64,000 bases of DNA from Combretum micranthum (Eukaryota; Streptophyta; Magnoliopsida; Myrtales; Combretaceae): contig JAMXBD010000233.1 in NCBI GenBank assembly GCA_024138025.1, forward strand, positions 62,001 to 126,000, written 5' to 3'. How positions within the stretch are numbered: position 1 is the first letter of the stretch; every line of letters begins with the position of its first letter. A model generated the notes under the pieces. It was not told the DNA's origin and ran no database searches. It saw nothing but the letters and a program-made list of their open reading frames with translations. A program made the position numbers and the translations under genes. Shown here piece after piece: positions 24,831-36,948 of the stretch.

Positions 24831-26500
24831 GATGTTACTTCCAAAAGCAAAATAGGAAGGTAGTAATGATTTGAAATTTGAGCTAGTGATGTTACTTCCC
24901 GAATATTGGAAATAGTCTCTGCGCCTGCGCCCATAAGAGGGTTTTAACTAATTTAAATTTTGAGCCACAGGCACAACAAGGATGGTATGGGTATATCCTA
25001 TTGCAGAATGCAGTGGGCATAGGATAATGTTTAGCTCTTAAGAATTCTTCATTTGGGCCGGATAGCAGATATCACTACCCCGTTTCCTACTCGATCAACT
25101 AGGTCAGAATAGTTCTTAAGTGACACAAAAATGCGTGATGGTGATGTCCGCGAGTAGAAATCAAAGATTCAAGAGTGAAATTTGCTAGGACCTTAAGGTT
25201 AATAGTACAGTGGGTTGAATGCTTGTCTCTTAATAGAATTATCACGTTTGATTACTTCTATTCTAAGTTGTAATGTTATAATGTAGTGGGTTGAATTCTC
25301 GCCTCATAATACAATATATTAAGTTTGATTCTTCATTTTCCAAGTTGTAATGTGTAATATGGTCGGAAAATTTAAAAAAAAAAAGAAAATTTGAAATATT
25401 TCATAATAAGAAGCATAAAATATTTGTCTCGATCATTGGTCCTAGAAATTTACTTGATAGTCCATAGATACTGAAGTTTGAATATGATTCATGAGTTTCA
25501 AACTCAACATGCACTTGAATAATTGGATTGAACTTTTTGAGTTAAGACAATGAGGCTTCAAGAGTCAAACTGATTATTTTGGGATGACCGGGGAGATTCA
25601 ATATGATGAGTCTCCAGTAATTATAGACGGGTTTTGCCCATCTGTGAGAACCATTTTTTTTTTTTTTTTTTTTCTTGGAAAGAGTCATGCACTTAGAGAG
25701 TCTATTGATGGGCTTGGACCTAGGAGACTCCTATGAAGAAGTTCACTTTTATCTTAGAGCCTCTCCTCGTTCAAGGGAGGGAGAATTAAAAAGAAATTCT
25801 ATTATGTTGTTGAATTACTATCTTGGAGGATCAAGCAATACTAGAGCGAAGAACATAGCACTCGTAAAAATGGTAGTTTGATTTTTGGTAATTTCTCCAC
25901 TTGCATTCAAACTTTCTAAGATTTTACGTTCCTCTTTTATGTCTTAATTCTTTTTCTAATTCTAATACGTGCCATTTTATGTCACCATTTTGTGCGCGAA
26001 TGTGTGCTTCACATGTTACTAATTACTATTGAAGCGATATATGTACAATAGGCAACTAGCTATTACCCTTAAAAACTTTTCACATTTTACATATTACAAA
26101 TTTTATATGCTTTTTGCAATTTACGTAGAGGGTATATTACTTAAACTGACATACTTATATATATATATATATTTTTTTTTTTCTCATTTGTAGTAAAAAG
26201 GTCTGCAGTTCTTTTACTAGTAACATACTTTGTCATAGAATTGCTAATGAAAAGAGGTATTAGCAATGAAAAGTTGTAAGCAGTAAAAATAAAGCAAAAA
26301 ATAAATAGTCAAGGGATGTAACCACCGAAAAGGGCCTTAAGTGGCTAAAGTGAAAAAATATAAATACTTTTTTGAGTCGCATTTGATTACATAATCTTTA
26401 TGATATTATATTAGATAAAGGTTATTTTAAAATGTTTGATTTGCAAAATGCATTTGAAATTTAACAGTTTTGTAATGCTATTGGAGCAATAATTTTTTTT
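24831..26500. other. Gene-free region with degraded short repeats
   Basis: It contains a tRNA-like tandem pair (25203-25360), a run of 20 T (25654-25673) and AT microsatellites near 26155-26175. No coding region was recognised. Confidence 0.5.
25203..25360 (+). mobile_element. Possible tRNA-derived SINE dimer
   Basis: Two units with a 76-bp offset share GTGGGTTGAAT, then CTTGTCTC/CTCGCCTC, then (A/C)GTTTGATT and finally AAGTTGTAATGT. The positions of GTGGGTTGAAT...CTCGCCTC and GTTTGATTCTTC resemble the D-arm/A box and the B box (GGTTCGATTCC) of a tRNA head. The match is degenerate and no flanking duplication was identified. Confidence 0.35.
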
Positions 26501-27217
26501 TTTATACACCTACGAGGATAATCACTGGGTAGCTATGAATTAATATTAATTAACCCTAAAGAAATCCCTAACACTAAGACAAGAATTAGGGTTTCTTATA
26601 TAATAAATAAAAGCTTCTACTTGCCTTAGATATTATGCACCAATAAATTAAAGAGGAATATAATACTTGCAAGTAATTGATATTACATATAATAACTCAC
26701 TTGTGTTTGTACTTGTCACAGTCAAGAACTTGATTGATAAGAGATAGGGATTAAGAGTAAGAACTCTTAAGAAAGAATAATTTTTATTCAAACTAAAGAT
26801 TAATGAATAACGATTGTTATAATGAAGCTCTTTTCATACCTACAATTTAGGTTAACGGGTAAGATAATTAATAACTAATAAAACAACAAAATAAACTAAA
26901 ATTCACGTTAGCAACTCATGGGCTACACCATGGGCTATGGTGTTCTATGACTTCACATTGGCATGGCATGGTCCTTTATATGAGTGGTGAGACAGGGAGT
27001 GTAGTGCTCTATCTTCAACTCTCCTTGATTTAGGTAGAGACGACCATGCATATGGGTCGTGGACTTCCATACGGTCCCTCATACAGGCCATGGAGTTTAG
27101 CATGCTAATACATTCCACAGTCTTAGATACAGACATATGGCAGGCCGTGACATGTACTGATCTCCCTTTCAAGTTATCTTCCTCATCCACTTGAATTAAA
27201 AATGAATTACATCCACT
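26501..27217. other. Degraded LTR-like sequence with CATG repeats
   Basis: Around 26600-26770 words such as atattatgcacca and cttgtcaca.tcaagaacttg...gattgataagag recall the LTR at 46189-46849 (atattatgcacca, cttgtcaca.tccaaataaggattgataag). The part at 26890-27210 is a block of CATGG/CCATG-containing words. Bases 27213-27217 border the possible LTR copy 7. Confidence 0.35.
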
Positions 27218-27470
27218 TGTCACGCTCCAAAGGGTATCTTAAATGTATCATCCTACCTCGTGCTTGTTTGTAGTCCATATTCCAAGCTCTAGAAAGACAC
27301 AAGGTTATGATATGATCAGGTTACTCTTAGGAGTGCGACATGATCAACTAGGAAGCATGCATGTAATATAATAGCATCATAGGATAATAACCTTTCAGTC
27401 TTGGTACTTGATAGACTCAGATATAAGCATCTTGACACATGGTTTTAGGAATACTAAATAGATCTTAAAT

Positions 27471-27498
27471 ACACACACACACACACACACACACACAC
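27471..27498. repeat. (AC)14 microsatellite
   Basis: An uninterrupted AC dinucleotide run, followed by an imperfect extension (caccacacacat). Confidence 0.95.
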
Positions 27499-29142
27499 CA
27501 CACACATAAGTACTTAAACATAGAGTCTCGAATTCTAAGTTACCTCACTCGCACAATCCTACCCCAAAGGTTGAATGCATACCGGGATAAGGTCTCTCGT
27601 GGATACCAACTAAGGACTGCTTCTAAATTGAGCTACAATATGTACCTATTACTCTTATCTTGGCTTGATTCTATATGATGGCCTTAATTGCATTACTTTA
27701 GTATAGGTGGTCACTATTATACTTATATATGGTTACTTGCCATTGTGGATCTTGATTTTCTCATGGGCCTAAAATCTATACCCTTTTGATGCGGTGCCTC
27801 ATTTCATTTCTATTGATCCTCATTTTGCTATTTCATGGTCTTTGTGGTTACTAATTCATGATTTAGGCCTCAATTTGTTCTCTTATCTTTGCATGGACCA
27901 AATTTTGCTATTTTATATTGGGTATTAGTCTTTTACCTCATATTGGCTTTAATCCACTAGCTTGTTTGACCTTGTGATTATAAACATAACTTTGATTAAT
28001 TTCGTTGCATTGTTCTAATGTGAGCTGAACTATATAAGTTCCATTTTGTATTTGTCACCTCCATTTCTTCTGGTGATATCACTGGTTATTGCTTTATTTT
28101 ACTTGACAGTAATATACCTAAATCCTTATAAGCTTGTTTCTATTCATCTTGTATACACCATTTAAATAATTAGTAGTTGTTAAAATGTCAAGGAATAAGT
28201 TTTAGGCAATTCAAGCCCTAAACCATTATTGTCGTGACCTATGTAAGGAAAATGATTTATGATTCCAAGTTTGTTTCCTTTGTGGCACATAATGTAACTT
28301 GTTGACAAATAATTGAATTAAAACATGAGTGAGCTTATTTAGCTTCCAACTTAACCTCAACTAAGGTTCCTAAACTTTTAAAGCCCATGTTTACCTTTTA
28401 ACTTTCCTTTAATGATTTTATTATATTCCTAATGACATATTAAGAATACACGAATAGTGAACTTAACACATGTTCATTCCTAACCATGGCATCCATGAAT
28501 GGTTATGATGCATTAATCAATCTTTGAAGTGATTATAATAGAATGCGTTATCAATTTGAACTTCTACCATGTTTAATGTTAGAGATAACCAAAACATTAC
28601 ATAATATTTCATTTTCCTCAAAAGCGCTAGTAAAAGAATGGAAAGAAATGAAACATAAATTCGAATCTCGAGGGACCTCAATGAACCATGAGATACATGG
28701 TAGAGTTATAGGTGGATTCTTGATGTTCCAAGCTGGCCAAATGTTTATGTGTAGTATTGTAAGAAAAACATCACTTTTTCCCTTTCCATGAAGGAATCCT
28801 TATCTTAGCTAAACATAAACCTCATCTACCATGTTTTAATCCCAAAATACTAAGAAATCAAATTGAAATATACACAACCCTAGAGGTATGAATTTTCACA
28901 TGTTTATAACTAGCATTCCCTTGCTTTTTCCAACTTATTTTCACTATCTACCATGGAGTTTAGGGATTTAGCTTGGTGATGGTAGAGTGGAAGGTCAGCA
29001 CTCCCTTTTAGGAGCAAGATCTAAACCTAAAGGGAAAGGAAAAAAGGGAAAGCAAGGTGGCTTACCCTTGTGTGAATTAAGCTTTGCTAGACTTGCTCCA
29101 AAAAATTACCCCTTTTTTTTGTTTGTTGTTGAAGGTGGGAGT

Positions 29143-29180
29143 GGGAGAGGGAGAGGGAGAGGGAGAGGGAGAGGAGGGGG
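29143..29180. repeat. (GGGAGA)n hexamer repeat
   Basis: About five units of gggaga are followed by ggaggggg and (GA)n. It falls in the promoter-proximal purine/pyrimidine tract of the possible LTR copy 7. It creates an artificial Gly-Arg repeat frame, which is not a gene. Confidence 0.9.
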
Positions 29181-29766
29181 AGAGAGAGAGAGAATGAGTG
29201 GATTAGTAGAGTGTATAAGAAGGAGTGTTGATTTGTCTTGTAAATCTGAATTTGAAATACATTAAGTGATATGGGGAAGGATTATGCATTCAAGGAAATC
29301 TACCTCTTTAGTCCTTCTTCACTATTCATGAGTGGATTAGAGGAATTAGTATGTGTCATATTGTCATTGTACTATGGTACTTATGGCTTTAAAATTTTGG
29401 AAATCCTTTTGATCTCTCCAATTTTACAAAGATCAAAGATAATAGGGATTTCTTTATATGGTCCATGGTTTGAAAAAATGAGGGGGAGGCTTCTATCACC
29501 TCTGTAAGCAATATTTTGAGTCTATATAATGTATATGTGATGAATGATTTAAATTATCTGTTCGATATTTATGAACTTGATGATAAATTCATTAATTAAT
29601 TAAAGACAAACATATTTATATTTTATGATGTTACTAAAATACTATTGATAATTCTTGGTACTAATATTTAGGGTTTCATGATTATGCAATTAGCTATTAC
29701 TAAGGTTTAAGCTACACGATTAGGGTTTGGGTCCTAAATTATGGTTTTCAATCTTAAAACCTTACA

Positions 29767-30348
29767 ATAATATTGTTGGGCTTGACTTTAGGGTTTTGGT
29801 TCATATTTCATGATATGGATATTGTCTTTATTCTGTCTTAAGTCTTATGAGCTAATTTCCGGGTTCCCAACTTCTTTTTGAGTCACTATATGATATTTAT
29901 AAGGTCTTATACTTACAAGGGATCATTACAGTGCAATCTTTCATGTCCCTATAAAGATTAATTAAGAATGAAAATTTATGGGGGTTTGTACCACCTGTAT
30001 AATGTATTAAATAACTATTAAGGAAACTAAGTTCATCTTCACATGGCTTCTCAATTAATATCCACTCGACTAAACTATGCAATCCTTTATCTCTAACTCT
30101 AATAAATGGTCCTTCAACTTGATACCTATCATTTTTGCCCCTTATGTTTGATGATATAAAAATATTGAAATTGGATAAAAGTAAAATATCTTGACAAATA
30201 TACCAAACTAACATAACCATTACTATCTTATTTTTACCACTTCAATCTTACTATCATTGTTACCACTACCATTGTTGTTGTAGTCACTACCTTCACCACC
30301 ACTATTGCCATTATCACATAGCCACCAATACAACAGTAGCATCCAGTT
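29767..30348. other. Short gene-free spacer
   Basis: It contains a run of (A/C)CC-TT trinucleotide-like words at 30240-30330 (ttaccactaccattgttgtt and similar). Nothing codes here. Bases 30344-30348 (cagtt) are the left target duplication of LTR copy 3. Confidence 0.5.
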
Positions 30349-31418
30349 TGTCACGCCCCAAAGCATATTCTAAATGTGGTAGTCCACTGCACACAATATT
30401 AAAGCTTAGAAATGACTACCTTAGTCATGGAAAAACTTCGATATCATAAGCAACGTGTACTTACACTACCATAGGAGACGCAAGTGGAGTTAAGCAACTT
30501 AAGAAGATAGCAATAAGTAGCATTCAAGTACATCTAATCATGAACTTCATAACTTTAGAGATTTAAAGTCTTTACAACTCTTAGGGGCATACCCCTACCA
30601 AAGCTTAAAAACACAAACCATGGAGTATGATCAAAAGTAAAAATTGTAATTCAAATAGCTAAATTCATTTTACGGAGATTTCTACATAAGTCTACACCAA
30701 AATATTCTTGTAAACTTCCTCCAAAATCTCCCTGTACTCATTAGTTATTACTTGGGTAAAGATTCCCCTTAGATAAAGCCAGTACTCCTGTTGCAACAAA
30801 AATCTAAGAGAGTATAAGCACATCTTGCTTGGTGAGTAATTTCCAGCAATAACATACCCATAAAATAATCAATCATGTTATTATTCAAGCATATGAGGTG
30901 CATTAGCCACATGAACAATCAAATACATGTGATTAACCAGAACTCATATGTAGAATGAATTTATACCTTCTATATTAGGGGTTTGGGGATTGTTACATGC
31001 CCATATGATTGCTAAATTTTTGTCAATCTTCAAGCTCCCACATGCTAAGATTTTAGTAAACTTTCTAGCTCCTGCCAACCACTATTACTAAACTCCCTTC
31101 TCACACGAAAGTATAGTAGCAAAAATGATGGGGCTCAACTTCGTGCCATGCAAGAGCAAATTATAAATTAATTCCAATAGAGTTATCATCCAATTTAGAG
31201 GTGACCATTCAAGTAAACACAAACGTTTCAACATGAAACACATAATTAACAATTCAAATTTTGATATACTTATCTTCCATTCGTCAAACACCACGAAACA
31301 TGTACATATCCCACAATAAACACACACACAACTTTTCATTTTTATCTTTTTCTATCTTTTATTGCTTCTATTCTACAAGCATATATAAGAATACGAAAAA
31401 GTGAGGAAATAAACTGAC

Positions 31419-31484
31419 TCGGCCATTATGATCTTTCTTAGTCAAAATAGTCTTTGAAGAATGGAGCGTCGTAATCCTCGTTAC
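31419..31484 (-). other. Conserved micro-exon, LTR copy 3
   Basis: On the minus strand, a (T)8-rich tract and gtctAG are followed by 44 nt encoding NEDYDAPFFKDYFD after two leading bases, then TAA (31438-31440). ATGGCCGA follows (ATG = plus-strand cat at 31424-31426). The donor-like word is GTCAGT here rather than GTGAGT. Confidence 0.65.
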
Positions 31485-33159
31485 CTAGACAAAAAAAATA
31501 CCCAGAATGGGTATTTTATATAAGTCTTATTCAAATTTCTAATTCTATTAATTCTATTTGTGGTAGATTTCCTTTTTGCTAAGTTTAAACCTTAAAATGG
31601 TCATAACTAACTCATTTTAATTCTGATTTTCGTGTGTAAGTAGTTGATTTCTACATACTTTGTATGCTCTATCAATTTTTAAGGTGATTACAAACGTTTA
31701 TGGCCATTTAAGTCTCATAATCCTATTGTATAGATTACACCCAGATTGTTCCAAAATTGATTTTTGCCAGTTTTCATAATTTTTACCTTATATAGACTCT
31801 TTATATCAAGCACATATTATATGATAATCATTAACCAATAATAGTAGTTCATAATACATGCATGATTCTAGTAATGTTGCTCAAAATAGAGTTTTTACTA
31901 AATAGACTTTTAAATCAAGTTAGGAGGCTTTTGTCTTATGGAAAATGTCCTTTGAAATATTGTTGTAAAATTCTATTTATGCAGGCTTTTCAAATAGGTG
32001 ATTCAAACTCAAAATGAAGTTCTTACACTTATTTCATTTCCTTAGAAGTTTTGGTTTTCTTGAGGATTTTGTGAATAATATCTATGTGAAAACTCAGTTT
32101 GTAAAACATTGACTTTCATGTAGTTTCAAGAAAAGAATTTCAAGTTGTAAAAACCTTCAAAATATTACACTTAGGTCTTAGCATTCTTGAGAAAATTAGG
32201 AGATTGGTTTTTCTTTCCAAATTTTCCTTTTATACAAATACCTCCTAGGTTTCGAAAAAGAATTGTTAACATTAAAAGTTTAAGAATTCATTTTACCATG
32301 ATGACAACATCGCTATGAGCACTTATGTACATGCATATAAACTAGACTCATAAATTTTGCAATAATATACTTAAGGTGAAAACTTAATAGAAATAAAAAA
32401 TAGGAACATAATAATAGTAAAAATAACTATGGTAGTCTTAGCTCGTAATCAAGACTCTCTGAAACTTGAAATAATCCAGTCACCATGCATAATAAAATCA
32501 AAGTAATATTAAATGAAGTAAAATGGGAGTCTTAGATTTTAGTTAAGACTCCTCGAGACTGAAAATATTACAGTCTCATTTGGACTTAGATTATGAATCA
32601 TTCCAAGACTAGAAGTTGGCTAGTTTTATTTTGACTTGAAATGGACAAGTTTAAAGCATATAAATAAATTATTTGAAATAAAGAATATAAATAAACAAGT
32701 TAGATTAGTGAGAAATATGATTTAAGGATTATAAATACACATATATATATATAAACATATTTACACATAGAAAGTTATGTTAGTAAACAAGAATAAAATG
32801 AACATAAACATAGACATAACATTGTGTAAAATCAACTCAATATGTTGTCTTGCATTTCCTTTCCCTAGCATCTTGCATTATGTACCATGGGGATTATTTA
32901 TGGAATAATTCAAAGACGTACATATACACATGGCACATAACACAATATGTGGAGAGTGTTTAGTGTGTTAATCTAAAATGGGGAGTTAAAAGAAGACTGG
33001 AGGGGCACACAAGGAATGGAGAGTTGAACGAAAAATTGGAGGGGCACACAACGGGGGCTATGGAATGAATTAAAGGAGAAAAAGAGGAGAAGAGAAAAAT
33101 TTGAGCGAGTTTTTAATGAAGGGAAATATAAAGTGTGAAAAAAGTAAAGAGAGAAGGGG

Positions 33160-33167
33160 TATTTATA
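33160..33167 (-). promoter_or_regulatory. TATA box of LTR copy 3
   Basis: The minus strand reads TATAAATA followed by CCCC, identical in wording to copies 4, 5 and 6 and at the same distance from the LTR start. Confidence 0.7.
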
Positions 33168-33241
33168 GATAAAAAAAAGGAGGGAATTAAATATGGAAAA
33201 TAATTGAAAAAGAAAAATAAAATAGAGGAAAGAAGAGAGTA

Positions 33242-33268
33242 GGGGGGGGAGGGGGGTGGGGGGGAGGG
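33242..33268. other. G-run cluster, possible G-quadruplex
   Basis: Runs of 8, 6, 7 and 3 G separated by single A or T/A bases. The cluster lies in the U3 of LTR copy 3, upstream of its TATA box on the minus strand. Several G3+ runs with short loops are the classic quadruplex pattern. It replaces the CT-rich tract found here in other copies. Confidence 0.6.
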
Positions 33269-34214
33269 TGTTCTAAAGAGAGGTGGGAGAGAGAAAAGAA
33301 ATTAATTAAAAAGAAAAAAGATTAAGAAAAGTGTAATAAAATATGGTAATTAGATATGGGAAGAATATCTTATGTAAGATGTAAGAATAGGGTATAAGAG
33401 TGTAAGAAAAGGATGATTGATGTAAATAGAAATGAATAGTAATTGAATAATAGAAAAAGATTAATTATTTATCGGTAGAAAGTAAAATACGAGTATCATT
33501 GCTATAATTGATGTTTTTATGAGTCGATAAAATTTTATCTGATATTATATGGATATCTTAATATTATTTTAGTATTAATTATTTGTTTACATTGGTTTGC
33601 ATGTTGGTGATCGGATACAAAAATTAGTATTAGAAAAGTTTGAAACGATTAGCATTTCAAAAAAACTTACTATTTTAAGGTATATACTTTACATTCGACT
33701 TACATTTTGGATTCCTATTATTTTTCTAACTCATCTAATATTTTAGGGTTTTAGAATCATATCCGATCTAGTCTAGGGTTTCTAGGATTTAAGGTTAACT
33801 TAGTTTGACTTTATTGTTTCGATTTTGATGTTGATCCTATGATTTGCCTAAAAGGTTATCGTAAAATCTAAGGGTTTACAAAGTTTCCATCACTATCATT
33901 ACAAAACCATCACTAATGTTTGTATATGACAATATATGAAAAAAATTGTCAAAATACAACATCATATATTGTATGGTTGTCAAAATTACAATTTTACTAT
34001 TAACTAAAATGGATAGAATCGAACAAAATCATGCAAAACCAGTAAAATCGTAAACATATAGAATAGTACACTTGAATTCACAAGTCTATATAAATTTTTT
34101 ATCTAAACATTTTGCATCTATTTTAATTAAGAAAAAACATATAGAATCATAAATTCATAGAATCGTATATTTAACTTATGATTTTCACAATTATGGACTT
34201 CTTGCGTATACCAA

Positions 34215-34751
34215 ACAATAGGCAACACACCTATTATTATCACACATATCAACTTAGCGATCTTCATGCTCGTCTTCCTCATCTAACAATTTTCTTCTTC
34301 TTTTCAAAATTAACCTTATTCTAAAAGTTATATTTAGGAATACTAGTCAATAACTTATCATAGTCTTCTCAAGTGGTATCCTTTGAAGGAAGTCCTAACC
34401 ACTATACCAAAAGCTACAAAATAGTTTGACCTCCCCTAGTAATAGTGTGATAATTAAATACACTTAACGAAATGAAAAGAGGATGATTGTTAATGTTGTC
34501 CTCAAGAATGTCGAGTGTAGGGATAATAGTCCCACGAGCCCTCTTAAGAAAAGATACATAAAAAAACATTATGTATCTTAAAGAAAAGGAGCCAAACTAA
34601 TATGCGCATGAACCAACTTTCCTAATAATAGGATAAGGCCCATAAAGTCTCTTGAATAGCTTGTGATGAGAAAGAGATAGAGAAAGTTTTTTATAGGGTT
34701 GAAGCATGACAAAGACAAGCTCCTTCGCTACAAATTGAACACCTACCTTTT
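34215..34751 (-). pseudogene. Ty3/gypsy pol 3' end: integrase C-terminal part with chromodomain-like tail
   Basis: Read on the minus strand from 34751 downwards, the sequence carries the family's post-integrase signature (VFVMLQPYKK, then KLFKRLYGPYPI.RKVG). It then has a chromodomain-like WLGLPSKDTTWEDYDKL and a VNFE tail. In Ty3/gypsy elements this follows the integrase catalytic core. Here the core lies 3.25 kb away (38148-38513), because LTR copy 4 was inserted between them. Several stops and frame changes show that it is dead. The element's 3' LTR should lie to the left but was not delimited. Confidence 0.75.
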
Positions 34752-35446
34752 TGTAAACCCCTAAAGTTTTGAGATTAATTTAAGCTTAAAACCTTATTAG
34801 AAAGTCAACCGGAATTCCAAAGTCAACAAAACCCTAGCCTTTTGCAACCGTTCAAGTACGACATTCCCGTTTAAGCAACCCTAGAGAAGTTAGTAAGAGT
34901 TCAGTATGTAGAATAGTTCGTAATAACCTGAGAAAGCTTAAAAATATCAGATTAGTCAAACAGCGATTCGTTTCAAGCACAACCGGACACAGTTCTCGAA
35001 AAGTGTGTCCCGGAGCTCAGATTAGTAAAAATATTCTGAATATACCTTTAGACTCGTAAAAATATAAAATTTTCAAAAATATCAATTTCATAATTTTTCG
35101 GTAACTAAAAATATTAGATATCGCAATTATACGCGTATTTTCTTACTATCGGTATTTAAATTGTCAAGTCTACTTTACATTACACTTTTTTCTACTATTT
35201 TACACTATTCATCTATCTCTATTTTTTCTTACAACCTACTCTTACAACCCATACCTCTATTTTTTATAAATTTTCATTTCCAATACAACTTCACATATTT
35301 CATATCTTACTTTTCATTAACAAAAATAAAAAAAAATAAAATTGCCTCCCTCACACACTCAAGATTGCGCCGGCCCCCTCTCTCCTCCCTCCAATTTGTT
35401 TTATTTTCATTTATTTAATTAACACAGTTAACCTCCCACATTTTCC

Positions 35447-35454
35447 TATAAATA
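35447..35454 (+). promoter_or_regulatory. TATA box of LTR copy 4
   Basis: TATAAATA followed by CCCC, 695 bp from the LTR start. A pyrimidine-rich tract (ccggccccctctctcctccc) lies about 60-75 bp upstream. Confidence 0.7.
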
Positions 35455-36517
35455 CCCCTTCTTCCTTTCACTTCTTTCACACCTTTCATACACAAAGCTA
35501 CTCTCTAAAATTCTCTACAATAATTCTCTTCTAAAGCTCTCTCAAGTTTAGTTCTCTTAGGTAAAAATTCTTCAAGTCTTCTTTATGCTCATTCACTTAG
35601 TATGAGCTTAGTGTGTGTTTTCTAAACCAAGAAGGTTAAAGAAAGCAACTATAAGTTCATACTTTGTTTTTATTCATGATCTAATTTCTTTATGTTGCTT
35701 CTATATATATGTTACTAAATATATCTATGTAGTTATATATATCTTTTAGAGCATATAAGCTCATTTGTTTTGCAATTTATTTACTTTCCTTGCAATTTAT
35801 TTACTACCTTGCAATTTATTATTTTCATGTTATCTTTAAGACTAGTCTTTTTAGTCTTAGACTTGTCCTCATCAAGTCAAAACATTTTCTTTTTCTTTAT
35901 GGGACTAATCTATTTTTAGTCTCGGGATACCTTGATGAAGCTAAGGTTCCAATAGTTGATTTATTTCTTTACTATTCTTTTAAGTTATTATGTTTCTTTG
36001 TGTTTTCATAACTCTATGATTCATATTCATGCATGAACATAATGATTCTTGTCTCAACAAAAATAAATGAGGAAAGGTCTTCTTAAAATAAAGATTCTCT
36101 TCTAGAAGTAAAAGTAGGAAGTGATTTTTTCTAAAACTAAGAAGTCATCTTAACAAACTTAGAGGAGTTCATAGGAATTTTTATAGAAAGAACTTTTTGG
36201 AGTAGATAAAAGTTTTGCTAAAACTTCACATTTCATCAAGTACAAGAAATTCCTTTCATGAAAATAAAATAATTTTAAGAAACAAGGAAATTATTTCTAT
36301 AAAGTATAATTGTTAGTATTAGAAACAAAGGAAATAAAATCATTCTTTGAAAATTTAGAGGAAAAGGAATTTTCTTATAACTTGACATGTTCTCTAACAA
36401 AAATAAGAAGAATTTTCAAAAGTTCCACTATTCTTTAGAAAACTTTACTTTTACAAAAATTCATGGTTTGAGACAACTTCATTAATTTCATACATTTGAT
36501 ATGAGTCAATAAATATA

Positions 36518-36540
36518 TGTATATGTATATGTATATGTAT
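36518..36540. repeat. (GTATAT)n microsatellite
   Basis: Four imperfect hexamer units (atgtat) in the intron-like part of LTR copy 4. Confidence 0.85.
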
Positions 36541-36884
36541 TTCAAAGGTTTTACAATCTATTATAATATCTATTTCTTCAAAATGAGTTTTTGTTAAAAG
36601 AAGGAATTCAAGTTTGTGAAAATTCGTGGTGAATCTGGTCACCACTTTTTCAGAACCCAAATGACTTAGTTTGATGGAAATAGTTTTAGAAATAGATAGA
36701 TCTTTTCGAATAGGTAGAAAACGGTATATAATATGCGAAATTCAGAGTTAAAATGAGCAAGTTATGGCCATTTTAAGTTGGAATTTCCTCCAATCCGATT
36801 TTACCGCGATTTTAAGATAAACTTGGAGTATTCAAGAATAGAAATTCTATGAAAAAATCATTGTGGGTATTTCATCTTGTCTAG

Positions 36885-36948
36885 GTGAAGGAGGAACCGA
36901 GATCACTTTCCCAGAAGACTACTTCGATTAGGAAGCTACCAACATGGA
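36885..36948 (+). other. Conserved micro-exon, LTR copy 4
   Basis: After a cttgtctAG acceptor-like site, 44 nt read EGGTEITFPEDYFD after two leading bases, then TAG (36929-36931). The ATG at 36944-36946 is followed by GA, but the donor-like GTGAGT has become ATGAGT, so this copy would no longer splice at that position. Confidence 0.65.

Larger units (their letters stand above)
27218..29766 (-). mobile_element. Probable diverged family A LTR (copy 7)
   Basis: The plus strand begins TGTCACGCTCCAAAGGGTAT, the same terminus as copies 2, 3 and 6. Text at 27570 (gttgaatgcata.c) parallels the other copies. A GA-rich tract (29137-29190) takes the place of their CT-rich promoter-proximal tract. A possible other end is ...aaaaccttaca at 29766, where tagggttt words recall the U3 start. 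The flanks ccact and ataat do not match, and I found neither the micro-exon nor the palindrome, so the right limit is provisional. Confidence 0.45.
30349..33880 (-). mobile_element. Solo LTR, family A copy 3 (3.53 kb)
   Basis: The plus strand runs from TGTCACGCCCC to AGGGTTTACA, with cagtt (30344-30348) and aagtt (33881-33885) as a one-mismatch target duplication. The minus strand has TATAAATACCCC (TATA at 33160-33167, 713 bp from the LTR start), a G/C-run tract beside it, the palindrome (31591-31643) and the micro-exon (31419-31484). Apart from the short micro-exon frame, no coding sequence was recognised. Confidence 0.87.

Noticed and set aside
28987..29265. A 92-codon Gly-Arg repeat protein
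   Set aside because: The Gly-Arg run is the translation of a GGGAGA hexamer repeat, and the flanks are LTR-like.
29767..29771. A confirmed right end for LTR copy 7
   Set aside because: The flanks ccact and ataat do not match and the conserved inner blocks are missing, so the end at 29766 stays provisional.
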